NCBI RefSeq assembly: GCF_910592395.1
Contig: NC_088312.1
Coordinates: forward strand, 1,860,001-1,924,000
Direction: 5' to 3'
DNA: 64,000 bases
DNA from: Lineus longissimus
Lineage: Eukaryota > Nemertea > Pilidiophora > Heteronemertea > Lineidae
Numbering within the stretch: position 1 is the first letter of the stretch; every line of letters starts with the position of its first letter. Both the position numbers and the translations under genes were made by a program. Below the pieces are notes generated by a model, which worked only from the letters and a program-made list of their open reading frames with translations, was not told the origin of the DNA and searched no databases. Positions 21,023 through 32,894 of this stretch are shown piece after piece.

Positions 21023-21113
21023 GGTTTAAAGCACAAATATCAGGAATATCACATCAAAAGAATCATTTAATCTAGATACATGAGAAATTTCTTTCAAGAG
21101 CATGCATCGATTT

Positions 21114-21161
21114 GGAGCGAAACGACAGGGGGCGAAAAGATCAGGGAGCGAAACAACCGCA
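21114..21161 (+). repeat. 16-bp GAGCGAAAC triple repeat upstream of MGST3
   Basis: Three head-to-tail 16-mers: GGAGCGAAACGACAGG, GGGCGAAAAGATCAGG, GAGCGAAACAACCGCA. They end about 60 bp before the MGST3 start codon. A 34-nt part recurs inverted at 43841-43879 with two mismatches. It could be a promoter/5'UTR element or a dispersed simple repeat. Confidence 0.65.
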
Positions 21162-21219
21162 ATCCGGAATCGTTTCAGGTCGAGACCTTTTGAAGGGGTC
21201 AAGGCTGATTTAAAGGTCC

Positions 21220-22763
21220 ATGATGGTGGAGCCAACTCCAGCACTCGTCTTCTACACCATGACTATCAACGCTGCCTACGGTTATTGCATCCTTGTTGTG
21301 TGTCTTTCTTGGTTGATTCAGACTTGGCTTGGCATAAACGTTCTCAGAGCAAGACGAGCTTACGATGTTCAGGTTAGGAGACTCCAAACAGAGCAAGAAA
21401 TGGATGACGTTCACTTCATTTTCTGCTTTGTAGCAGACGGTCTCGTCATGATGATCACCACTCTGCTGAAATATAGCAGACGACACTTTCTTCGCATTTT
21501 TCAGTTTCTATTGCACCTTGTCTTTGTGTTTACTGTGCGCCACACAGAATTTTGCTGAATGAGAAACTGAACCCTAGATTTTAAGTTTTGAAAAGTAGGG
21601 CTGAAGATTTTATACTCTAAGTTGCATTAGAATATGAGAAAAAAAAGGATGGGCAGTATCGAGTAGTTGTCAACCATGTTTAATAAATCAGTAATCTCCC
21701 CAAAGTGTCAAGTTGAAAGGTATACAGTAACAAAATTCCTTTATTTTCAGAACCCAAGAGTTTATGGCGACCACATGTTCAACTGCATTCAGAGAGCATA
21801 TCAAAATTCGTAAGTGTTTTGGATTGGAAGTTCTGAAAATGAGCTGGTTGTAGAATATTTTCATGATTGCCCTATCATCTTTCTTTATTTTCGATCTTTG
21901 GGTGTGGCCAGGTTGCTTGGTGTCCTATAGAATTTTATTTTAAAGTATGAGAAATTAGATTTCCCCGATACAAGCAAAGACATACAGTTACAGCAAAGGA
22001 CTAGGCCTACCCAAGAGAGGAGAGTCGATCTTGAGGGCTTCATCAAGAAGTTTTGGCCAGCTCTTTTAACTATGGTTTGACTCGTGAATTTTCATCTTTC
22101 AGGATTGAAAATTATCCATCATTTGTGGCGCTGATGCTGATCGGAGGCTTGCACTATCCTGTAAGTTGTCAACTAGGATCGCACTCTTCTATTCTAGACA
22201 GTTATATATGTTTTGATTGCATCGATTTGAGCAGAAAGGGATTCAAGCCAACTCATTACGACAATTATACAACTATTCCATGTAACTTTTTTTTGGCTTA
22301 ATTGATATTGATGCTTTCATTGTATTACCATTTCAGCGGATGAGTGCCTTTGGAGGTTTTCTTTGGACAATTAGTCGAATTTTCTATGCAAGGGGCTATT
22401 ATTCTGGAGGTAAGAGATTTGGTACCTGTCTTGTTCTATTGTAATATTGTTTTGGATTGTGAAGGTTGTCAAGATAACATGTTTTATTGAATTCTCAATC
22501 TGGCTATAAGCAGCTTATATATGGGCACTAAGCTGAACTTTGGGGAGCCAGAAACCTGCACAGCTGTTCCAGGGAGCTTCGGGCCCTAGCTAAGAACAGT
22601 AACGTGTGGTTATGCCCAAAGTTCTTTTTCCTATACCTGTTATTGTTATCTGTTTTTTTCAGACCCCTCCAAGAGACTGAAAGGTGCCTTTGGTTACCTG
22701 GGTATGTTCATCATGTTCATGTGTACATTCATTACGGGGCTAAGCACACTTCAGTGGGTATGA
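21220..22763 (+). CDS. MGST3: Microsomal glutathione S-transferase 3 (5 exons)
   Basis: A MAPEG-family integral membrane enzyme of the ER/outer mitochondrial membrane with glutathione transferase/peroxidase activity towards lipid substrates. Exons: 21220-21372, 21751-21809, 22103-22160, 22337-22409, 22663-22763; 147 aa, against about 152 in vertebrates. The start is the first of two adjacent Met codons (MMVEPTPAL). Exon 2 gives the hallmark FNCIQRAYQN (Arg/Asn glutathione-binding region), continuing to ENYPSF; exon 4 gives ARGYYSG, joined to DPSKR, matching the vertebrate YGYYTGEPSKR. Four hydrophobic helices are visible. The chain ends LSTLQWV and lacks the Cys-rich acylated tail of mammalian MGST3. 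Confidence 0.93.
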
Positions 22764-23935
22764 CGCCATGAGGGCGGGGCTGCCCCACAGCAGTCCTCAC
22801 AAGCTTTCAGACAATGGCATGATCTAAATCCACATGATCTTAATCGTCTACGTCGTCCTCCCTTTTAGAAATACATGTTGTATTTGTTTCACTGCCTGAT
22901 TCTTGTTGTTCACAAGCTTGAATGTTGAAGGTAATTTTGTGTTATTGGAGGGGGGAGCAGGGGCAGTAAGAAGAATTAACGAAAGGTTTCAGGGAAATAG
23001 TAGCCTAAATAATCAGTTTCATTTTGTATTTTGTCTTATCCTTAATTGATCTATATGTGCCATAACTTGATGCCTCAATAGACTTTGTAAGGAAATGTTT
23101 TAAATGCAATACAGGTACTGCTTTCAACATTGTTGATCATGCCAACCATTACTGGATGAAAACTAACTGAAGATAATTATGGTCATGTACACCTATGTGT
23201 ATGTTCCCTATGTATATTTCCATGCACACATATTGATAAATCATCATCGTTCATTGATTTCTTGTGTAATATCATCTTCAGGAATAAGTCACGTTTGAGG
23301 CTATGTTCAACATCAATGTTATCATATTCATAGCCTTTGGTTATACATTGTTGTTTGATTTTCATTTTGTGGAATATTCTGGAAATTGTGTCGAAACAGT
23401 AGCGAGAATCATGATTATACATGGATATGAAAACTTGCCATGTCTGAAAATGTTCGGAGCTGCAGAGGTGCAGTGATTTCTTTAGTGTCTTTCCTCTCGG
23501 GTTTCTGTCTTGGTATGACGTAAATTTGTCGCTGTCAACGAAATAGGTGTAGCAAACAAATAAAGCTTGTCCTCTGAGATAGTGACCAAATGTTTGCTTC
23601 GTAAGATTGATGTTGTCCAAAAAGTATTGCATAATGGGCACAGGCACCGGTAAACTTTGTAACTAACCAAAATCGATGCAAATTTGGGTGATGATGCAAT
23701 TTTACCAAAACTCAATAAAATTTAATGTTAATATTAGTGAAAATATTTGATTGTTAGTGTGTAGGCCTACACAGTATTACTTACTGCCTAAATGTGCCTT
23801 TTTACAGCTACTATATGATTGTATTACTCTCTTTTGGATGCACTTTTCACAGATTTTTATGTTTTCTATTCACTGTTTATTGTGAAACATGTTGTTCTTA
23901 TTTGTATACAAATAAAAGTTTAGCAATGGTTAAAT
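22764..23935 (+). other. MGST3 3'UTR with poly(A) signal
   Basis: About 1.15 kb of non-coding sequence ending after an AATAAA at 23911-23916. A 154-codon open frame on the opposite strand (23183-23647) has no recognisable protein features and is treated as chance. Confidence 0.6.
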
Positions 23936-23967
23936 AACATTTTTGACTTTGTCTCTGAAAAATCACT

Positions 23968-24335
23968 GGAATGATGTATAAACCGTTCCTTGCTGAACAA
24001 GACTAAGTGTCTTTGGCGTGATCTCGAAAAATCCCTAGCTGAATGACAATAAATGTCTCACGGATCAGGATGATGTCACAACCCCTTGCTAAATGAGATA
24101 TTAGAAATTTCATCGGTGACAGGGACGATGTTGCAACCATATGCTGATAATGTTATCATGACCAGGATGACGTCGCAGCTCCTTGCTAATTGAGACACTA
24201 TATGTCATCGTTGACTGCATGGGATGATGTCTCTGTCCTTTCCTGAATAAGACATCAAATGTCATTACTGACTGGGATGATGTCACAACCATTTGCTGAA
24301 GGACACAGTAAATGTCATCACTGACTGGGATTAGG
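23968..24335. repeat. Degenerate tandem repeat, unit ~45-65 bp
   Basis: GATGATGTCACAACC...TTGCTGAA/TAATGAGACA...AAATGTCATC...TGACTGGGAT recurs about six times with much divergence. The GATGATGT core or variants lie near 24069, 24125, 24168, 24232 and 24277. Confidence 0.65.
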
Positions 24336-25878
24336 TATGGAAATCAATCCGCTTCCAGACTGTTGACCAACCTCTTGTCAAACTTTCACCTTTACTTTTA
24401 TCACCAACCCATCCAGACTCGTTGTGGTTCATCTTCCCAATATCCGGTAATATGGGTAGATATTACGGGACTTCTTGCGACTGTGGACCAACAAGCCTAT
24501 CAATTGGGGAATGAGTCATGAAATTTTTGTTTTATTTGAGCTTTCAACGGGGGTATACTGACAAAGAGAAACAAAAGAGGCAATTATAAAATCAAACCAT
24601 ATTTATTCCAATTGCTACCAGAGCACATATGTTTATATATAATTTTCATTTCATGATTTAGCCTTTTGTCACACAGAAGATAGGATTTGCGGCGAATGTA
24701 TCATTTCATTATGCAGTGGTTGATGTGAACCCTGTTCCCCGCTGTCCAGGTGATTAACAATATTGTTAATTTCACCATGCTATGAATCGACCAGACAGAA
24801 GACTAATTTTTCTCGTCACTACAGGGTTAACATTGAGTGCGGATGATCAAATACCTTCCCATCCTCAAAATGAGGATCCAATCTATGTCGTCCCTATGTA
24901 AATGAAGAGTTCATAGGGTGCTCTCCCTGATTTCCAATCAGATCATATCATATCATGGTATTCTGAATACATTTTTGAAACAATAGATGGCATGGCAATG
25001 CAAACTGTTGAGAACATCAGTGAAGTGGGGGGCTCTTTCTTCAGAGTTTTATTTGTATAGCCTACATATTAGGATCCTTGATAAAATGCTGTTCTCAAAC
25101 TCCCTAATCAAATACTGTAGAACCCTTGAGTCATTGCAGCAAATGATAATCGGAAACTTAAATGACGTCACATGGAGCCTTTTACAAAACGAATATCGTG
25201 TTCCAAAGGAACTGGCATGCCCTTCACCCTAATTGTTCAATTAGTGGGATCTAATAGATCCTTCCCGCCAGAATCGTCATTTGGACACCTGGGAATGTGC
25301 AGTAGCTCACTGCTGGGTGGGGGCGTTGAATCTTCCACCCAGCAAAATGTGCATGCGAGTTGCCCAAGACAGCGGACAGCATCACAGTTCAAAAGTCACA
25401 TGGGGGGTGATAAATTCTGTTACCATTTGCAACAAGTTTGATAAATAGCCTCTACACAGATTTTACACAGCGTTTAAAAAAATGCCCAGCAAATCCAATC
25501 ACTGATGAAATTGAGCAACATACATTGAAGCACTTGGTCCCGAAATCATACGTAAAGGCACTTAACTGATCCATTGATGCATAGGTAATTAGCAGAGAGA
25601 AAAATTCATGACTATACCTTTCAGTTTTCAAATTAATAACGTATAAAAACTGACGAAAATTATATGAAGTTTGACCAAGTACTTGAGAAATTACACTTTC
25701 TGTTTATAGCAACGAACAATAGCAATCAACATAGGCTTTTGATAACAACTGAACAGTAACACAATTGGAAAATATATGTCATTCAATTCAATGTACGCAT
25801 AGATGCTGATATAAATAATAGATATACAAATACTAATACTAGTACGCAAACCATCAAAATTGTCAGTGCGTGCATGAC
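24336..25878. other. Gene-free stretch
   Basis: No open frame here has recognisable protein features, splice-linked partners or homology visible by eye. Composition is AT-rich. Confidence 0.4.
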
Positions 25879-25881
25879 TTA

Positions 25882-26250
25882 TGCAAGTATCAATTCGTTT
25901 CTTGTACCCCCCTCCTCAAGGGTAGTTAAGCTATCACCACTAATCTTTGCCGATGCTTGAGTAGTATTTATTTTTCCTTTAGTGAAAATTTGGCAAAGCT
26001 GGAAAGAATAAGGATGCTAATGTGTCGATGTCTTGTCGAACATACAGCCTTAGCCAGTAAAATTAGTCCGGTTACTTTATTTGATGGTGATAACTGATAT
26101 ATTGTTGATGGTGATGTCTTGACGAAAGAAAAAGTAGCATTGGTGAAAAAAGGGTGATGCTTGAGCCTTAAGATGTCGTTATAGGGTGATAAGGTGTCGT
26201 ACCCTTGAGGAGGGGGGGGGGGGGGTACAAGACACGAATTGATACTTGCA
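25882..26250. mobile_element. 369-bp TIR element with TTA target duplication
   Basis: The left end (25882-25925, TGCAAGTATCAATTCGTTTC TTGTACCCCCCTCC...) and the complement of the right end (26198-26250, ending GAATTGATACTTGCA) match over about 45 bp. They differ mainly in the length of a C/G run. Both ends are flanked by TTA (25879-25881 and 26251-26253), as expected of a PIF/Harbinger-like MITE. No ORF. Confidence 0.7.
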
Positions 26251-26253
26251 TTA

Positions 26254-27710
26254 CATGTATGTGTTTCAAAGCAATTTATATTTTATCACAGTTTTGTACA
26301 GAATTTAACTGGAATTCAGCAACTGCAGCTGCATTGCTTAAGTTATCAATTAATGTTTTCGACGTACATGAAACTAACTATCTTGAATACATCTTTCTGG
26401 GATACTTCATATGAAATTACAACCTTTTGATACAATATTACAGATAGAGTAAGAAAGCAAAAAGACTCACACGAAGGGATGAAAAACTTGAGAAGAGTGT
26501 TTATATGATTATACTGACTAAAACCTTGCTTTCTCACAAGTAGGTACTGGTTCCTCTTGTCACACCCCAGGCTTAAGCCAGCTAGACGACACATCATCGA
26601 CCACACCACTTAATTTCACACTCCTCTGAGAGCACTTCATCCAGCAATTTCTGGTGCAGGAAATCTCGCTCACATTTTCCGAAAGGTAGGTTATTCCAGG
26701 GGTTATATGACATGTTGGAGGAGCTATCAATACCATGACATAGTGTCATGGATGTATCGCTATTCTGTCAGACAGAATGCACCATATTTTGTTTGTGGGA
26801 ATGGTTGAATTTTGTAGCTGCAACTGCAATTATAATTGCTGCAATGTGCGACAAAAATATGTCACGTTGACGGTAAACCAGCAATCGCTGGGTTTGACAT
26901 TGATCTCAGGTTGCTTCGCTTACTCAACTAGTGAGAAGATAGGCCAATCAATCCCGTAGTCACTCTCCGTCTTAGCCATCTGTTCTGCTTGGCCAAGCCT
27001 AACAGTATCCCTGGGACGCAGCCACCATGAATACAGGATATGAGGGTAATGTATGAGGTAACACTGCTTGGGTGATCAGGGAAATAAGCGAGGTCGACAA
27101 CAAATCGTCTCTAATTGGCAATCTGAACTCTTTAATGATGTTGTATGACAATTTTACGGGGTCTATTGGAAAAGCAGCAATCAAATCAGACAGTAGCCTC
27201 GCGTAGGGAAATCAGCATGGTCGGCAACAGAGCGTCTCTTAGATCATAATCAGAACTCTTTACTGATGCATGATGCATGAAAATATGTGGGGTCTATCAC
27301 AACTAATACATGTAGCCAGATCTAAATTTCTTATGGACACATATACAATGGTGTCTCCTAATTGGATTTTTAGAAGAAAACTCTATTGTGAATCTCACCA
27401 AGTACCATCAGTGTTTCCAGCCTCTTGATAGATCTCTGCTTAAACTCGGTGTCATTCAAACTGGTTTCTGCCAAAAGAGCAGTACATTGCACTGAATACC
27501 AAAGCCAGGTTAACAGCCGCCTGGCCGGGTCGATGCCAATGACATGTTTCTTCCCACTTTCCACTTCCCAGACCAACTCATCCTCTTCCTAAACCTTTGA
27601 CTGCATGCCCAGGGATGTCCACATTGATTGTCAACTTTAGGAACACCACTTCGCAGTCACAGGGAATATCACTCATTTCCAGTTTTCCCTTAACTTATCA
27701 TAATCTCACA
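26254..27710. other. Gene-free stretch
   Basis: Only short unsupported open frames. Nothing resembling a conserved protein or structural RNA was seen. Confidence 0.4.
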
Positions 27711-27712
27711 CT

Positions 27713-27884
27713 AAAAGGCCCAAATTCATAAAGGGCGTTTAGCTCAAAACAGCATTTAACTACTGAATAGACAGGTTCAGGTCCTGCATGTAAATCTTCA
27801 CAGGATATGAATAGGCCCTGAAACTGATTAGAGAGAAGTTACACACGTCTAACCCTTAAACACCCTTTATGAATTTGGCCCTAA
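27713..27884. mobile_element. ~170-bp short TIR element (MITE-like)
   Basis: AGGCCCAAATTCATAAAGGG at the left end pairs with TTTATGAATTTGGCCCT at the right end. The match extends to ~28 bp (…GCGTTTA versus TAAACAC…). No coding capacity. Flanks are A/T-rich (CTAA / TAAA), so a target duplication cannot be assigned firmly. Confidence 0.6.
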
Positions 27885-27934
27885 ATGTTTACATTTCATT
27901 TCATCTCATCAAAATGTCTACTCTTTTTCCAAGA

Positions 27935-28672
27935 TTATCGCAACAGATTAAAAGTTGAGTGTCCTGCATGCACCCCATGGCCGTACATCATATTCCTTGT
28001 TTCATCCTTATAGACATCAGGTATAAATCCTATCGGTGAACTCACCATTTTTACCGTGCTAGCACCACCATGTAGACGCTTTTCAAAATCGATCAACTGC
28101 TTCCAAAATCCTACATTTGGACGGATGACAGAGCGACGTGCTTTCGTGTAATAGTACGCCTCTCGTAAATTCATTCCCTGATACTTCATCAGATACGCCA
28201 TGACGAGGCTGGCAGAACGTGACACACCTGCTACACAATGGACTAGGGTTTTCCCACCGCGACGACGCACTTGGTGGATTTTGTCTGCACAACGATCGAA
28301 ATACGGACCCAGAGAAGCAGTTGGTAAATCATCCACTTGAATCTGTACGCACTCAATATCATGGCATTTTATATTTGCTATTTCAATAGTACAATTTATC
28401 ACAGAAGTTATTCCGAGCTGTCGTAGTCTGTCCATTTTTCTTGCCATTACTCCGCAAAGGAACAAATGATCGTTGATTTGAGCGATCTGGCCGAACGCAC
28501 CTTGATACATCTTGGAACTCTGACTGGACTCACTACAATTATAAAAGGGGAGATACATGTAGTTACAATAGATGAAAATCAGTGTAGTGAAAAACAGTGT
28601 TACACTGTACAATGTTCGAATTCTGAACTTAAACACAAATAAATTTCTTTTGGGAATGGTCCTGAACACCAT
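27935..28672 (-). CDS. Membrane-anchored dual-specificity phosphatase, DUSP14/18-like (single exon)
   Basis: A 245-aa atypical DUSP that should dephosphorylate Tyr and Ser/Thr on proteins. The active-site loop HCVAGVSRSAS has catalytic C146 and R152; general-acid Asp is D114/D115 in VDDLP. The stretch RPNVGFWKQLIDFE and the C-terminal MVSSPIGFIPDVY match DUSP18/21. Unlike those soluble or mitochondrial proteins, residues ~20-42 form a hydrophobic helix (LYSVTLFFTTLIFIY) after a basic N-terminus (KRNLFVFKFRIR). A signal anchor is expected, with a luminal or cytosolic face to be settled. It is intronless, as are many DUSP18/21-type genes. A second, related DUSP lies 4.2 kb away on the same strand. 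Confidence 0.9.
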   Translation of the reverse strand: MVFRTIPKRNLFVFKFRIRTLYSVTLFFTTLIFIYCNYMYLPFYNCSESSQSSKMYQGAFGQIAQINDHLFLCGVMARKMDRLRQLGITSVINCTIEIANIKCHDIECVQIQVDDLPTASLGPYFDRCADKIHQVRRRGGKTLVHCVAGVSRSASLVMAYLMKYQGMNLREAYYYTKARRSVIRPNVGFWKQLIDFEKRLHGGASTVKMVSSPIGFIPDVYKDETRNMMYGHGVHAGHSTFNLLR

Positions 28673-29298
28673 GTATGTTGGCAGGGGGAAATAATGTACT
28701 ATACTTTCATGTTATTTCTTGACATTTTAATCAAACAATTTGAATACAAGTTTTTATTAAATGAGAGAAACAGCAATAAATTTGATGGATTCTTTCCATG
28801 GTTACAGTTTTTGTGCATCATTTTCAACAGAACACCATTAGCAAATAAATAATTGCTATCACGCATTAAGTTTTGATATCCTATTACAACTTGGTACGCA
28901 TTCTTTAATGAGCGTAATGCTATTCACCACCTGGGTCTGCATTCTTTTAATACTCTTTGAAGAACATAAATTTTCTTGGGTAGCTTTTCTTTAACGATGT
29001 AACATTAATATGAATACAGTAGCTGTGTTGATGAATGAAATGTTCATATCAATTGACTGGCATAAAATTCCTTGCTATGCCTTTGTCTTGAACTAAAGAA
29101 CTACCTGTCTGATAACCTAAGGGTGGACCGAGTAGTTCAAATGTTTTTCCAGCATTTTTCCAACATGCATTTTAATGCCAAAAAGATTTTTCAATTTGCA
29201 TTGAAACATTTTATACTAACAAGAGAAACTGGAAATATGGACTCACGAAATTAAATACCCGGTATGTTAAAAGACAATATCAATGCCAAAACACGCAA
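28673..29298. other. Gap between DUSP and fold-back MITE
   Basis: AT-rich sequence holding the presumed 5' region of the DUSP gene. No further gene seen. Confidence 0.35.
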
Positions 29299-29418
29299 TG
29301 GGTGATATGAATAAAGGCTAGCAAATGCTTTTACTTCAATTTTGTACAGAAAGGCCAAGTGTAAATGTACATGGAGTTTTAGATAAAAGTATTTACTACT
29401 CTTTATTCATATCACCCA
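29299..29418. mobile_element. Fold-back MITE, copy 2 (120 bp)
   Basis: TGGGTGATATGAATAAAG at the left end pairs with CTTTATTCATATCACCCA at the right. Arms are ~35 bp around a centre almost the same as in the copies at 17.66 and 44.14 kb. Confidence 0.85.
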
Positions 29419-29659
29419 ATGTCTTTTTTCTGGTATCACAACATTTTATGCCCAAGTAACATGATACTCATAGCTTTTTTCATATGATTTTTCTCTTAAC
29501 ATATTTCCGTTGTTCAATAACAATCAACCACTATATACAAAAAAATATCAGCGGTTGCTATTATAAGCATTCAGATACTATTTCATGGGCATGGCACAGT
29601 ATCTCAAAGTCTGGGCAGTATACTGGTCACACGTTATGAACCACATCGGATGCTAATTC

Positions 29660-30706
29660 ATGCTAGCGAATAAAATGATCAACAAGGGTTGGTTGAATCA
29701 AGCAGAAATGACGTCGAGTGCGAGTGCGGCGTATTATAATTCGACTGCATCATCTGGACATAATGAACCAGACAAACTGGCACTGGACGTCCTGGCAACT
29801 TTACTCATAATTTCTCGACGAGTGTTACCTCCATTTCTCATCATCACTGGCCTTTGCGGGAACTACCTAAGCTACCGGCTGATGAAAAATGATAAGTACA
29901 AAAACTCGACGACCTGCTACTTCATGCGCTGCGTTGCATTTGGGGACACTTTGTATTTGGTCCTCGACGTACTGTTGTCTTATGTAGTGGATTTCATAAA
30001 GGAAGAAGTTATGCAATCAAGTCACCGGAAGGGATTCTGCTTCTTCTACATCTACTGTCTGTACTTTTGTGGCAGCATTTCGCCCTGGTTTCTTGTTGCT
30101 ATGTCAATCGACCGCTTTGTGGCAGTCACCTGGCCGCTGAAAGCGAGGACGTTCTCCACAATCAAGAAAGCCTGGTTTGTTACTGGGTTGATCTATGCTG
30201 TGTCGATCATATGGACACTAACCAACAGTCTGCGAACAAATTTCAATCCGAATTCTGTGTTCATTTGTCCGTTTCTATTCCCGAAACTAGCCAACATGGC
30301 CAAAGTGGCCCGGGCGTTCTACGTGACCTATGTCCCTGTTATAGCTCTCACATTGTTTAGTATTGGTACTGTCTCTGCACTGCAACGAGCGCGGAAACAA
30401 CGAGAAGTACTGAAAACATCGGAAAAGCCCAACTCGGAAAAAGAATCTTCTATAACAAAGATGATGGTCCTAGTTAGCTTGACCTACGTTATCTCGAGCA
30501 TGCCCTTCCGCATTTATGAAGTTTACTACATTTTCAATGAAAGGGTGAGAAATGAATTGACTGCAGCTCAGGATGCATTGATTTATAACCTTGCAGACAA
30601 GTGCGATGCTCTTAATTTCAGCATGAATTTCTATATCTACATTATGGGATGCAAACGGTTTAGATCGGAACTACGAGGATTGCTATGTGGTGTAAATCGA
30701 AATTGA
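29660..30706 (+). CDS. Class A GPCR, FMRFamide-receptor-like (single exon)
   Basis: A 348-aa seven-helix receptor of the plasma membrane, probably for a neuropeptide. The N-terminus carries N-glycosylation sequons (NSTA, NSTT region). TM1 has GLCGNYLS. C127 and C203 can form the TM3-ECL2 disulfide. DRF (151-153) replaces DRY. TM6 reads SSMPFRIYE and TM7 NFSMNFYIY replaces NPxxY. These features fit the FMRFamide-receptor/orphan peptide-receptor expansions of annelids and molluscs. An in-frame Met at residue 17 is an alternative start. An AATAAA at 30816-30821 follows the stop by ~110 nt. The GPCR at 61.8-63.7 kb shares its TM6/TM7 signatures but has introns. The ligand cannot be told from sequence. 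Confidence 0.88.
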   Translation: MLANKMINKGWLNQAEMTSSASAAYYNSTASSGHNEPDKLALDVLATLLIISRRVLPPFLIITGLCGNYLSYRLMKNDKYKNSTTCYFMRCVAFGDTLYLVLDVLLSYVVDFIKEEVMQSSHRKGFCFFYIYCLYFCGSISPWFLVAMSIDRFVAVTWPLKARTFSTIKKAWFVTGLIYAVSIIWTLTNSLRTNFNPNSVFICPFLFPKLANMAKVARAFYVTYVPVIALTLFSIGTVSALQRARKQREVLKTSEKPNSEKESSITKMMVLVSLTYVISSMPFRIYEVYYIFNERVRNELTAAQDALIYNLADKCDALNFSMNFYIYIMGCKRFRSELRGLLCGVNRN

Positions 30707-30821
30707 AATGTCAACATGATGCATGTGATACCACAGGAAGTCACATGATGCCGAGAATTCCACCACTCTGGAATGGTAGTAGAGGGTGGTATAGACGTCC
30801 CTACATCCTGATCCCAATAAA

Positions 30822-32894
30822 AATGTCTGCTGAATCTTAATGCAGATTTGTCCAAATGCTTATAATAAGGCTTGACTTCGCAAATCCCGACAGCACTTTC
30901 TGATGGTAAGCACTTGGAACTTGTTGTTGCTTTTGTGAAAACAAGTTTATCATGTTTTGGATATATCCCCGGCAGGCTCGTATTTCACCAGTGATATTTT
31001 GTTAAGTCAGTTTAAAAGTATCTGTACCCAGTTCAGCATTCATTGAGGTAAAAATATCGTGACCTATAACCTCTTCCACCTTTGGAACAATTTGATTACC
31101 TCCCTGCAAGTAAAGCTGAAGAAGAAGTCCTCTTTTATAAGACTATAGAAATCTCATCTCACTATCAACAGCAGCGATGCAACAGCAACGATTTGTTCAT
31201 CTTTAATAACAGTTAGTTTCCAAATCGTCATACTGATTCTTCAATTCAGTGGGTGGTTCTTAGATCTCATATGGTTGGTCTTGACTTGAACCTACCATTG
31301 GCGTCTTTGAAAACCCTCCCACTGACTCTCACACTCGATGACCACCCGTTGGCCAATACTTCATCAGCGGTCAATATAAAGTTGCTGATGCGTACGGGGC
31401 AAAGATGGCATTTCAGTACAACTATTGAGGAGAGGGCTAATGGTACGGTGACCAGTCACGTAAGTATTACAAAGCAATAAAATGCGGTTACTAAAACGCC
31501 ACCTAATCAGTGGACATTCATTATTCATATCAGCTTTGGCAAGCTTATTATTGTGTTTGTCCATCTCTTTATCAAAGATGCATGACGTCCTGACTAGTTT
31601 GTTCTGTCAGATTACTCACCCTATTCCTAATCAAGCCAGTCCCCTTGAGCAATGAATATTCTGAGGACATCTCACCAGGGAAAGTCATTGGCAAAGCCAG
31701 GTTTATTAGTAGAGGAGGTTCCCTGTGGGAAACATGCTGATCGGGACCGCACCTTCTGCTCTTCATCGATGAGCTGTGATCATGATCCTCTTTCCAAGGC
31801 ACATCCCCGACAACATACATATTCTGCATTCAACTCCGGCCATATTGTCATAGACCAACAGTATTTCCCACTGAGCTACGAGGCATATCCCCTACTATAT
31901 CTCCATAAAGTCCAACCATATTGCCACAGACCAGCCCTATTTCTCGTCAAGCTACAAGGCACCTCTCCTGCAATATCTTAATACTGCAACAATATTGCCA
32001 CAGACTATAAGCCTGGTTGGCTCTGAGCTATGAGACACCTCCCTTTATAGGTGGACTTTACATCACCATATTGTTGTAGTTCAGCCATGTTGACCAAGCT
32101 GTGAGGCACCCACCAATTTCAATTAAGACTGCTCTTTGATGACCTGCCAGAAAAATCTATAATCCTGGCATTAATACCATGAATGAGGTGACATTTGGGC
32201 ATGTTTTCCCAAGCCGTACATTTCTTTAGAGCAGCGCGATTTTGAGTTGTTTTACTGGAGGTTGGGATGAACATAAAAAATCGATCGGCACCCGCTGAAT
32301 ACTGGATTGGGACGAGATGACCTGGAGTGCATTGAGCACGGTACATTGTTATTCAATTAAAGCAACTTAGTATTCATTTATTCTAATGCATGTCACGGAA
32401 TGCCAGAACTTCAGACAAACAGTCTGGACTTCAGCATGCAGCTCTGATGAGAATTGTTAGCTTGGAATACCCTAAAGGAGCATGATGACAAAAATTCAGA
32501 TATTGAATGCTGGACTGATAGGTCAGCAGGTCCGTTTTCAAAGATATACATGTACAGTCAGAATGTTTTTACTCGACTTGTACCAATCCATGCCAAGAGT
32601 TTACCAAACGGTGTTTACATTATTACAATCCAATTTCACTTCATCGCAGGCGTGTTGACTTCTCATGAATATCTTATGACTTATTTTGCTTCCATTTGAG
32701 CGGCTAGGTCAAGCATATCACATCTCAACTACGATAGAGGCATGGAGCTCAACATTGTTGCCTGTGTCAGCGCTAGAAGGAGGGCTTTGGTGACTCAAAG
32801 TAGAGACGAAACGTCAAGCTGGGATGATCTTGTCGCCCCACCAGTTACGCCAAAGAGAGTTACGAAAATGAGCTACTTACAATCTTCACGTTTG
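30822..32894. other. Gap between GPCR and second DUSP
   Basis: No supported gene. It contains the ~76-bp repeat annotated separately. Confidence 0.4.
31839..32112. repeat. Degenerate ~76-bp tandem repeat, ~3.6 copies
   Basis: CATATTGCCACAGACCA...CTGAGCTACGAGGCA-type units begin at about 31839, 31917, 31990 and 32067. They have diverged considerably. Confidence 0.6.

Noticed and set aside
19647-21070. Short plus-strand open frames reading like ARPNQSWLL
   Set aside because: By-products of the ~68-bp minisatellite.
23183-23647. 154-codon minus-strand open frame
   Set aside because: Lies in the MGST3 3'UTR, shows no family features, no splice partners and no poly(A) signal of its own.
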